5,476 bases of DNA from Thiotrichales bacterium HSG1 (GTDB lineage Bacteria > Pseudomonadota > Gammaproteobacteria > Beggiatoales > Beggiatoaceae), in assembly GCA_030378125.1 (NCBI GenBank), contig JAUCGN010000119.1, forward strand, positions 1-5,476, written 5' to 3'. The translations under genes and the position numbers were made by a program. This document shows, in pieces, positions 1 to 5,364 of this stretch; position 1 is the stretch's first letter, and every line of letters begins with the position of its first letter. Under the pieces are notes generated by a model. That model saw only the letters and a program-made list of their open reading frames with translations. It searched no databases and was not told where the DNA came from.

Positions 1-81
1 GATAATGGCATCAATAGCTACCGCAGTTTTACCAGTCTGACGGTCACCAATAATCAACTCACGTTGACCACGTCCTAATGG
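1..81 (-). CDS. atpA: ATP synthase F1 subunit alpha, internal fragment (nucleotide-binding P-loop region)
   Basis: Read on the minus strand this encodes [20 protein letters not shown] and a few further residues, the strongly conserved P-loop region of the F1 alpha subunit (roughly residues 163-185 of a ~513-residue protein). The Walker A motif GDRQTGKT is intact; in the alpha subunit it binds a non-catalytic nucleotide. The gene runs off the left edge, so its other side is unknown. On the inner side it stops at a head-to-head junction with plus-strand atpA sequence from about 90 codons further on. It is therefore not a complete gene here, and it cannot be contiguous with the plus-strand atpA piece in a normal gene. 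Identity is near certain; whether this arrangement exists in the genome is doubtful. Confidence 0.9.
78..81. other. Head-to-head inversion junction inside atpA
   Basis: Left of this point the minus strand codes for alpha-subunit residues around 164 onward. Right of it the plus strand codes for residues from about 257 ([13 protein letters not shown]). The bases atgg fit both reading frames, as Pro (cca) on the minus strand and as Met-Gly on the plus strand, so the join has about 2-4 nt of microhomology. About 280 bp of atpA are skipped. The shape is typical of a fold-back chimera made during multiple displacement amplification, or of a misassembly. Confidence 0.8.
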
Positions 82-886
82 GAGAGTATTTCCGTGATAA
101 AGGTGAGGATGCATTAATCGTTTATGATGATTTAACTAAACAGGCTTGGGCTTATCGACAGGTATCACTATTGTTACGGCGTCCACCGGTCGGGAAGCTT
201 ATCCGGGTGATGTGTTTTATTTACATTCACGCCTGTTGGAGCGTGCTTCCCGCATAAATGCTGAATATGTTGAAAAGTTGACTGATGGTAAGGTTAAGGG
301 TAAAACCGGTTCTTTGACTGCGTTGCCAATTATTGAGACTCAAGCTGGTGACGTATCTGCTTTTGTGCCAACTAATGTAATTTCTATCACTGATGGACAA
401 ATTTTCCTAGAGACTGATTTATTTAACTCAAATATTCGACCAGCGATTAATGCTGGATTATCGGTATCACGAGTTGGTGGAGCAGCTCAAACTAATATCA
501 TCAAAAAACTTGGTGGTGGTGTTCGGTTGGACTTAGCTCAGTATCGTGAGTTAGCAGCATTTGCTCAGTTTGCCTCTGATTTAGATGAGGGGACTCGTAA
601 ACAGATTGAACGTGGGCAACGGGTAACTGAGCTGATGAAGCAGAAGCAATATTCTCCTTTGAGTGTGGGAGAAATGGCTATCTCTTTGTATGCGGCAAAT
701 GAAGGTTATTTGGATGATGTCGATGTGAAGAAAGTGGTTGATTTTGAAAGTGCTTTGCATAGTTATATGCGGGCTAATCATGCTGATTTACTAAAATCTG
801 TTTCAAAAACAGGTGATTACAACGATACTATATCTAATAGTTTCAAAACTGCTTTGGATGATTTTAAGAAGAATCATACTTGGTAG
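82..886 (+). CDS. atpA: ATP synthase F1 subunit alpha, C-terminal half, with an apparent frameshift
   Basis: This encodes roughly residues 257 to the C-terminus of the F1 alpha subunit of the F1F0 ATP synthase, a cytoplasmic, membrane-attached complex. Recognisable landmarks in order are [46 protein letters not shown], the [10 protein letters not shown] segment holding the arginine finger, [36 protein letters not shown], and the end KKNHTW. The 5' side is cut by the inversion junction. Near 186-190 the reading frame shifts: upstream codons read RRPP in one frame, and the expected GREAYPG continues in another, which fits loss of one G (ccgg in place of ccggg). Without that base the upstream frame stops at about 255. 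All residues after the shift look functional, so a sequencing error is as likely as a true mutation. An open frame begins at a TTG at 146, but this is not a real start. It is followed by a terminator and not by atpG. Confidence 0.9.
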
Positions 887-888
887 TG
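845..888 (+). repeat. Direct repeat copy 1, atpA 3' end (candidate attL core)
   Basis: These 44 nt cover the last 13 codons of atpA, its TAG stop and two further bases. They match 2877-2920 at 43 of 44 positions; the single difference is t854 versus a2886, Leu versus Met. Similarity ends just after the stop (tagtgg versus tagtga). The two copies bracket the ATPase-RloB cassette. Confidence 0.85.
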
Positions 889-893
889 GTTTT

Positions 894-919
894 GGGTGGG
901 CTATGTTCCACCCTATTTT
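894..919 (+). terminator. Rho-independent-type terminator after atpA
   Basis: The hairpin GGGTGG (894-899) pairs with CCACCC (908-913), with a possible extra G-T pair and a short loop, and is followed by TATTTTATT and a later T run. It lies 8 bases after the atpA stop. A strong stop signal here is unexpected, because atpA is normally followed by atpG in the same transcript. The U tract is interrupted, so its strength is uncertain. Confidence 0.65.
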
Positions 920-943
920 ATTAATTTTTAAAAGAGGTTTATT

Positions 944-2176
944 TTGGTTAAATATTTTACTATACAAAATTTTAGTTCTATAAAAGAGGAAAATATTTTA
1001 GAGTTCGATACTCACAAAAGAAAAAATTTTCCAGCTAGTTCTATTATCGGTATAGCAGGTGCCAATGCTTCAGGAAAAACCTCAGTATTGCAAGCTTTAA
1101 CTTTTATCTTTTGGTTTATGCAACATTCATTTTTGCGTATTGATGGTGGAGAAAAAATACCTTATCAACCATACTATGGTATGGAAGAGCAACCAACAGT
1201 ATTTCATTTAATTTTTTCAAAAAAAACAATTATTGATAAAAAGGAAAAATTGGTAGATTATGAATATACCCTACATCTACTTAATCAAGAAGTAATAAGA
1301 GAAGAATTGTATCACTATCCATATAAAAGAAAAAGAAAAGTATATATTAGAGAAAAATTAAAAGTAAAATTTGGAAAATATCCTAAAGAATCTGAAGAAT
1401 TTGACACTAAAGACTTAAGAATAGATTGTTCATTAATTTCCTTAGCTTCTCGTTTTGCTTCTCAAATAGTAGCTATAGAATGTATGAAGTATTTTTTGCA
1501 ATCAAACCTTCGTTCTCAAGGTTCTGAAGAAAACACATTTAATCCAAAGACTTTGCAAACTTTAATGGAAGACAAACAAATAGCAATTCATGTACAAGAT
1601 TTTATTAAAATTGCCGATTTTGGTATTCATGATATTAAGTTTGGCAAAATAGACCTTAATATGCGGAATGTTAAGGTAAATATTCCAGGAATAAAACTAG
1701 TAGATACTAGTAATAATAAGGATATAAAAAATTTAAAATTACCGGTTGATACAGCTTTATTTATACATAAAATCAACGATGATAATGTTATTTTTCCATC
1801 AGATTTAGAAAGTTCCGGAACAATACAATTTCTAATTATTTTATCTAGATTATTAAAAACTATAAATGATGGAGGTTTATTGATTATTGATGAAATAGAA
1901 ATTAAATTGCATCAAAACTTAGTAGCTTATTTAATTGGCCTTTTTCAAAATGAAAACTTTAATAGTAAATATGCTCAATTTATTTTTTCTTTCCACAATT
2001 CATTTATTATGAACTTATTAGAACCAGAACAGCTATGGTCCACAGAAAAAAATGAACTGGGAGAAACAGAAATTTTCTCTGCTGATGATTTTAATGATAT
2101 ATCTAATTTACAAAAGGATAATTTAGAACAATTATATAAAATTGGGCGTTTTGGTGCTGTACCAAGAGGGCTATAA
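944..2176 (+). CDS. AAA15/COG1106-type ATPase of an RloAB-like putative defence pair
   Basis: This is a 410-residue ABC/SMC-like ATPase of the group often annotated 'ATP-binding protein' or RloA-like. The N-terminus KYFTIQNFSSIKEENILEF is the usual first strand of the family. Walker A is GANASGKT (39-46), the signature-like segment is LESSGT (288-293), Walker B is LLIIDEIE (312-319, D316 and E317), and the switch histidine lies in FSFHN (H351). The QLWSTEKNELGETEIFSADDF tail is also typical. The start is TTG with an AGAGG ribosome site six bases upstream; no better ATG lies nearby. The stop is one base before the rloB start, so the two genes are surely co-translated. The gene is clearly more AT-rich than atpA or rplM, which suggests transfer. 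By analogy with PARIS-type ATPase-TOPRIM pairs it probably senses infection and controls the nuclease-like partner; this is inference. No membrane segment or signal peptide is seen. Confidence 0.85.
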   Translation: MVKYFTIQNFSSIKEENILEFDTHKRKNFPASSIIGIAGANASGKTSVLQALTFIFWFMQHSFLRIDGGEKIPYQPYYGMEEQPTVFHLIFSKKTIIDKKEKLVDYEYTLHLLNQEVIREELYHYPYKRKRKVYIREKLKVKFGKYPKESEEFDTKDLRIDCSLISLASRFASQIVAIECMKYFLQSNLRSQGSEENTFNPKTLQTLMEDKQIAIHVQDFIKIADFGIHDIKFGKIDLNMRNVKVNIPGIKLVDTSNNKDIKNLKLPVDTALFIHKINDDNVIFPSDLESSGTIQFLIILSRLLKTINDGGLLIIDEIEIKLHQNLVAYLIGLFQNENFNSKYAQFIFSFHNSFIMNLLEPEQLWSTEKNELGETEIFSADDFNDISNLQKDNLEQLYKIGRFGAVPRGL

Positions 2177-2177
2177 T

Positions 2178-2723
2178 ATGGCAAGAAAAAAACGTCCAAG
2201 CAGAACAAGTAAAAAAGTTTATTGTTTTATTGTGGAAGGTTGTACTGAAGAAAATTATTTAAATCATCTAAAAAAACTATATAAAAAAAGTGTAACAATA
2301 AAGAATTGTAAAGGAGGTAATGCAAAAGGTGTAATGGAAAAAGCTAAAAAAATAATAGAAAATGATCTATTTTCTGGCTATCTGATATGGTTTGATAAAG
2401 ATAGGTATTTTTATGAAACAGATTATAATCTGAAAAAAAACTTAGAATCAAAGACAAATGTAGAAAAAATATTTATGAGTGAGCCATGTATAGAAAAATG
2501 GTTATTAGCACATTTTGAAGAAACTAATTTTAATCAACCAGAATGTAATTTTTTTGAAAATAGATTAAGAGATAAAAAATATATACCAAATTACAAAAAA
2601 AATGAATGTATGTTATTGGAAAAATTCATAAATAAAAATAATATTGATACTGCAATAATTAATTATCCTGAAATTGGAAATATTTTGAAGAAATATTTTA
2701 AGATTATGTCAGGTAGTCGGTAG
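2178..2723 (+). CDS. rloB: RloB-family TOPRIM-like protein, putative defence effector
   Basis: This 181-residue protein matches the RloB family. After a basic N-terminus (ARKKRPSRTSKK) comes YCFIVEGCTEENYL with E20 and E24, then WFDKDR with D73 and D75, then EPCIEKWLLAHFE (102-114). The glutamate plus DxD pattern is the TOPRIM-like metal site, so nuclease activity on DNA or RNA is plausible but not shown. The ATG at 2178 is preferred over an upstream TTG at 2142, because an AAGAGG ribosome site at 2164-2169 is well spaced from it and the basic start is family-like. The gene begins one base after the ATPase stop. The last residues (SGSR) and the stop overlap the left end of an inverted repeat at 2722, so the C-terminus may have been altered by insertion there; the protein seems somewhat short for the family. 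It shares the very low GC of its partner. Confidence 0.8.
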   Translation: MARKKRPSRTSKKVYCFIVEGCTEENYLNHLKKLYKKSVTIKNCKGGNAKGVMEKAKKIIENDLFSGYLIWFDKDRYFYETDYNLKKNLESKTNVEKIFMSEPCIEKWLLAHFEETNFNQPECNFFENRLRDKKYIPNYKKNECMLLEKFINKNNIDTAIINYPEIGNILKKYFKIMSGSR

Positions 2724-2816
2724 GGTCGGTACAATACAATAAAATGAAACTGAGTGAACATAAATTAAATCAATAACTTATCTTAATGGTCGGTTACGAC
2801 TTGCTTTACCAACCCT
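2722..2816. repeat. Inverted repeat with GGTCGGT motifs, MITE-like or palindromic intergenic repeat
   Basis: The left end AGGGTCGGTA (2722-2731) is matched in inverted orientation by TACCAACCCT (2807-2816), 9 of 10 positions. A further GGTCGGTTA lies at 2788-2796 and can itself pair with TTTACCAACC (2805-2814), giving an imperfect hairpin. GTCGGTA also occurs at 2716-2722. No convincing target duplication is seen. It overlaps the rloB stop codon. It could be a decayed MITE of ~95 bp or a dispersed palindromic repeat. Confidence 0.45.
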
Positions 2817-2831
2817 CCATTCTGAACATTT

Positions 2832-2918
2832 GTTTTGGAAACCGGAGATTATAATGATACCATATCAAACAGCTTTAAAACTGCTATGGATGATTTTAAG
2901 AAGAATCATACTTGGTAG
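2832..2918 (+). pseudogene. atpA: Displaced atpA 3'-end remnant
   Basis: This codes in frame for [19 protein letters not shown] and then [13 protein letters not shown], the C-terminus of the F1 alpha subunit, and has no start of its own. Compared with the intact end at 800-886, eleven codons (2844-2876) differ at eight third positions with no amino-acid change, while the last 13 codons are identical apart from one base. Weak homology may reach further upstream (CATTCTGAA, His-Ser-Glu, against His-Ala-Asp) but is out of frame by a 7-nt shortfall. The synonymous pattern shows it derives from a functional atpA under selection, and not from simple duplication of the copy at 886. It is followed by unrelated sequence, not by atpG. 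Confidence 0.85.
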
Positions 2919-2920
2919 TG
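2877..2920 (+). repeat. Direct repeat copy 2, atpA 3' end (candidate attR core)
   Basis: Partner of 845-888: 43 of 44 nt are identical, including the TAG stop and the following TG. It marks the distal boundary of the segment that carries the ATPase-RloB cassette. The distance between the two copies is about 2.03 kb. Confidence 0.85.
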
Positions 2921-2971
2921 AGTTGTCATTGCTATATTTAAGTTAAGAATTGGAATCCACCGTCATAATTG

Positions 2972-3077
2972 TAAATAACTGATGTTGCGTAGGCTAACTA
3001 TTAATCAATAATTTATCTAGTCAAAATTTTATTAAATTATTATTTCTAGAATAGTTGTGCGTAACATCAGTAAATAA
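2972..3077. mobile_element. 92-bp MITE-like element with 7-bp target-site duplication
   Basis: The element spans 2979-3070. Its left end CTGATGTTGCG is matched by the inverted right end CGTAACATCAG; the outer eight bases are identical, and AACTATT / AATAGTT extends the pairing to about 21-24 bp with a 3-nt indel. Immediately outside both ends stands the same heptamer TAAATAA (2972-2978 and 3071-3077), as expected of a target-site duplication. The interior is AT-rich and has no coding capacity, so it would need a transposase in trans. The parent insertion sequence family cannot be named from this alone. It lies 54 bp after the atpA remnant and upstream of gpmA. The AT-rich duplication carries some risk of chance. 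Confidence 0.7.
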
Positions 3078-3083
3078 TTGTTA

Positions 3084-3112
3084 TTGACTTAATGGCAATA
3101 ATTCTTTAGATA
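3084..3112 (+). promoter_or_regulatory. Possible weak sigma-70 promoter for gpmA
   Basis: TTGACT (3084-3089) is a good -35 box. Seventeen bases later TAGATA (3107-3112) is a poor -10 box. It starts just outside the MITE duplication and would give a leader of about 100 nt before gpmA. No clearly better promoter is seen in the AT-rich stretch before the gene. Confidence 0.3.
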
Positions 3113-3215
3113 GCAGTTTTTTGTTTGGATTTGCGGCAAAAGTATTATTGAATGGAAGTCACTATCATTTAAGACTATCCAGTTAAAATATGATAATTTT
3201 AGGAAAGTATTGTAC

Positions 3216-3959
3216 ATGTATAAATTGGTATTAATAAGACACGGTGAAAGTGTTTGGAACAAAGAGAATCGTTTTACTGGTTGGACTGATGTAGAACTTT
3301 CGGAAAAAGGTGAATTGGAAGCTTCTGAAGCTGGTAAATTCCTCAAAAAAGAAGGTTATACTTTTGACATTGCTTTCACTTCAGTGTTAAAAAGAGCAAT
3401 TAAAACTTTATGGATTGTAATGGATGAAATGAATTTAATGTGGATTCCAGTACAACGTGATTGGCGGTTAAATGAACGTCATTATGGAGCATTGCAAGGT
3501 TTGAATAAAACTGAAACTGCACAAAAACATAGTGAATCTCAAGTTAAAATTTGGCGAAGAAGTTGTGATGTACCGCCACCGCCTTTAGATAAAAATGACG
3601 AGAGATTTCCTGGTCATGATCCGCGTTATAAAAATCTTAGTGAGAATGAATTACCAGTAACAGAATGCTTGGAATATACCATTGAACGAGTTTTGCTTGT
3701 ATGGCACAAAATTATAACGCCACAAATTAAACAAGGTAAAAAAGTCATCATTGTAGCACATGGTAATAGTTTGAGAGCTTTAGTAAAACACCTTGATAAT
3801 ATTTCCGATGATGAAATTGTAGAAATGAATATCCCAACCGGAATGCCTTTGGTATATGAATTGGATGACAATTTAGTTCCAATCAAACATTATTATTTGG
3901 GTGATGAACAAGCAGTTAAAGCAGCTATGAATGCAGTTGCTAAACAAGGTAAGGCTTAA
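3216..3959 (+). CDS. gpmA: 2,3-bisphosphoglycerate-dependent phosphoglycerate mutase
   Basis: This 247-residue cytoplasmic enzyme interconverts 3- and 2-phosphoglycerate in glycolysis and gluconeogenesis through a phosphohistidine intermediate. The RHGE motif sits at residues 8-11 with catalytic H9. [23 protein letters not shown] and [14 protein letters not shown] (E87 is the general acid/base) follow, then PPPPLD, and the second catalytic histidine H182 in [12 protein letters not shown]. Length matches the usual ~250 residues and no key residue is missing. ATG at 3216 is chosen over the in-frame TTG at 3210, because the AGGAAAG ribosome site (3201-3207) is well spaced only from the ATG. The gene stands alone, with its own terminator downstream and mobile sequence upstream, and its base composition is like that of rplM. 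Confidence 0.96.
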   Translation: MYKLVLIRHGESVWNKENRFTGWTDVELSEKGELEASEAGKFLKKEGYTFDIAFTSVLKRAIKTLWIVMDEMNLMWIPVQRDWRLNERHYGALQGLNKTETAQKHSESQVKIWRRSCDVPPPPLDKNDERFPGHDPRYKNLSENELPVTECLEYTIERVLLVWHKIITPQIKQGKKVIIVAHGNSLRALVKHLDNISDDEIVEMNIPTGMPLVYELDDNLVPIKHYYLGDEQAVKAAMNAVAKQGKA

Positions 3960-4018
3960 TCTTCCTATTATTATTCCTTCCTTCCCAAATCAAGAAAAGT
4001 ACCAAAATATGTAGTAAT

Positions 4019-4055
4019 AAACCTTCTATATTTTTGAAACACTGGAAGGTTTTTT
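4019..4055 (+). terminator. Rho-independent terminator of gpmA
   Basis: AAACCTTC (4019-4026) pairs over eight bases with GAAGGTTT (4045-4052), followed by T residues to 4055. It lies about 60 bases after the gpmA stop and separates gpmA from the rplM promoter. Confidence 0.8.
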
Positions 4056-4115
4056 GAATCCATTATTATTTTAAGAATTAGTAAAACTTAATAATTAAGT
4101 ATTAACTTTGATTTC

Positions 4116-4143
4116 TTGACATTTAAAAAATGCAAAGTATAAT
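4116..4143 (+). promoter_or_regulatory. Consensus sigma-70 promoter of the rplM-rpsI operon
   Basis: A perfect -35 box TTGACA (4116-4121) and a perfect -10 box TATAAT (4138-4143) are separated by 16 bp. Transcription would start near 4150, giving a ~110-nt leader. A strong promoter is expected for a ribosomal protein operon. Confidence 0.85.
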
Positions 4144-4149
4144 GAAAAC

Positions 4150-4261
4150 TAGAAGTAAATTTTTGAAATTGTGATAGATTAACTATTAAAAACAGTATAG
4201 TTCATCTGAGAAGATGACCTAGAAAATGGGCTGAGGTCCAACAGATTGGAAACAGTTGTAA
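4150..4261 (+). promoter_or_regulatory. Structured 5' leader of rplM, candidate L13 autoregulation site
   Basis: Three small hairpins can be drawn: AACTAT (4181-4186) with ATAGTT (4197-4202), TCATCT (4202-4207) with AGATGA (4212-4217) around a GAGA loop, and CCAA (4238-4241) with TTGG (4246-4249), possibly extended by GACCT/AGGTC below. No strong Shine-Dalgarno is present; only GGAAA lies near the ATG. In E. coli, L13 is known to repress translation of its own rplM-rpsI mRNA at the leader. The same control here is inference from position and structure. Confidence 0.45.
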
Positions 4262-4696
4262 ATGAAAACTTTTGTTGCTAAACCTGAAACTGTAAAGCAT
4301 GATTGGTTTGTTATTGATGCTAATAATCTAGTTTTGGGTCGGCTTGCTAGTGAGGTTGCTAAGCGTTTGCGCGGTAAACATAAACCAGAATATACACCAC
4401 ATGTAGATACTGGTGATTATATTGTTATAATTAATGCTGAGAAAATAAAAGTTACTGGACGCAAAAGAACTGATAAGATGTATTATCATCATAGTGGTTA
4501 TCCAGGCGGCATTAAATCAATTAATTTTGAGAAGTTGCAGGAAAAAAAACCAGAAAGAATTATTCAATTAGCAGTTAAACGTATGTTGCCTAGAGGACCA
4601 TTGGGTCGTGATATGTTTCGTAAACTAAAGGTTTTTGCTGGTTCAGAACATCAACATACAGCTCAACAACCAACTCCATTGACTTTAAAAATTTAA
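4262..4696 (+). CDS. rplM: 50S ribosomal protein L13
   Basis: The 144-residue protein matches L13, an early-assembling protein of the large subunit that binds 23S rRNA. Conserved segments are [75 protein letters not shown] and the end [10 protein letters not shown]. Length is close to the 142 residues of E. coli L13. It follows a consensus promoter and structured leader and is separated from rpsI by only five bases, the standard rplM-rpsI operon. The gene is intact and shows no odd features. Confidence 0.97.
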   Translation: MKTFVAKPETVKHDWFVIDANNLVLGRLASEVAKRLRGKHKPEYTPHVDTGDYIVIINAEKIKVTGRKRTDKMYYHHSGYPGGIKSINFEKLQEKKPERIIQLAVKRMLPRGPLGRDMFRKLKVFAGSEHQHTAQQPTPLTLKI

Positions 4697-4701
4697 ACTT
4701 T

Positions 4702-4998
4702 ATGACAGAACAATATTATGGTACTGGGCGACGTAAAAGTTCCACAGCCCGAGTATTTCTCCGTGCTGGAGAAGGTAAAATTATGGTTAACTCTCGTCCA
4801 CTTGATGAGTATTTTGGACGTGAAACTGCTCGAATGGTAGTACGTCAACCTTTGAAATTGGTGGATAGGGAAGATACTTTTGATATTTATGTGACGGTGC
4901 GTGGTGGTGGTAGTACTGGTCAAGCTGGAGCGATTCGACATGGGTTGACTAGAGCTCTAATGGTGTATGATGAAAGCTTTCGTGGTGTTTTACGCAGG
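4702..4998 (+). CDS. rpsI: 30S ribosomal protein S9, 3' end lost at a junction
   Basis: The first 99 residues are S9: [32 protein letters not shown] sequence, [18 protein letters not shown], and [12 protein letters not shown]. In a normal ~130-residue S9, the basic C-terminal tail would follow here; it reaches the ribosomal P site and touches tRNA. Instead the frame runs into inverted atpF sequence and stops at 5055 after about 19 unrelated residues. The gene begins five bases after the rplM stop with no clear ribosome site, so translation is probably coupled to rplM. Loss of the tail together with the strand switch suggests an artefactual end and not a working shortened S9. Confidence 0.95.
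4989..4998. other. Inversion junction between rpsI and atpF
   Basis: The bases tttacgcagg serve both as plus-strand rpsI (Val-Leu-Arg-Arg) and, in reverse, as minus-strand atpF (Asp-Leu-Arg-Lys), so up to ~10 nt are shared at the join. Both genes are cut at this point. Like the junction at 78-81, it is a strand switch at microhomology. Confidence 0.8.
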
Positions 4999-5354
4999 TC
5001 TCCCTTAGCACGATTTATTTCCTGTTCAATTTCAGAAACAGCAGCATCAAGCTGACGTTGCCCTTCTTGTCGACCTTGCTCTTTAGATTCTTCAATGATT
5101 TCAGCAGCACGCTTATTAGCAGCATTAACAATATCTGCCGCATCTTGTTTAGCTTCTCGTAAACGTTGGGCAGCTCGTTGTTGAGCTATTTCTAAGTCTT
5201 GTTTACCACGTTCAGAGGCTGCCAAACCATCAGCAATACGTTTAGTACGGTCTTCCATCATGGTGGTCATTGGACCCCATAAATATTTCCACACGAAGAG
5301 AATCAGTACCGCAAAGGTGATCATCTGTCCAAATAGAGTAACAGTGATGCTCAC
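4989..5354 (-). CDS. atpF: ATP synthase F0 subunit b, C-terminal part lost at a junction
   Basis: About 122 of ~156 residues of subunit b are present; it forms the peripheral stalk that holds F1 to the membrane sector. The N-terminus [20 protein letters not shown] is the membrane anchor (about residues 5-26), followed by [22 protein letters not shown] and a long charged helix rich in Ala, Glu, Gln and Arg ending [10 protein letters not shown]. The start is GTG, fixed by an excellent AGGAGG (5361-5366) six bases upstream that overlaps the atpE stop. The delta-contacting C-terminus is missing; the open frame runs 22 further residues through antisense rpsI to 4920 and is not real protein. The order atpE-atpF matches the normal operon. 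Confidence 0.93.
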
Positions 5355-5364
5355 AATTAACCTC

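Noticed and set aside
2142..2177. Longer RloB starting at TTG 2142
   Set aside because: The extra residues overlap the end of the ATPase gene, and the ATG at 2178 has its own well-spaced ribosome site and a family-like start.
2722..2816. Rho-independent terminator after rloB
   Set aside because: The inverted arms are about 75 nt apart and no T tract follows the right arm.
3089..3346. Minus-strand open frame over the gpmA start
   Set aside because: It is antisense to gpmA and has no recognisable domain; the same applies to the minus-strand frames at 581-781, 1975-2208, 3626-3886 and 4693-4941.
4920..4988. Altered C-terminus of subunit b (from TPRKLSS onward)
   Set aside because: This is antisense rpsI read through the same junction; the real subunit b sequence ends at about Lys122.
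82..4990. A genuine simple chromosomal inversion between atpF and atpA
   Set aside because: The pieces on the two sides do not complete each other: atpF loses its end, atpH and the first part of atpA are absent, and atpA pieces overlap in content. A simple inversion would conserve all the sequence.
4999..5055. Novel C-terminal extension of S9 (residues [18 protein letters not shown])
   Set aside because: These bases are the reverse complement of atpF codons, so the tail is a by-product of the junction.
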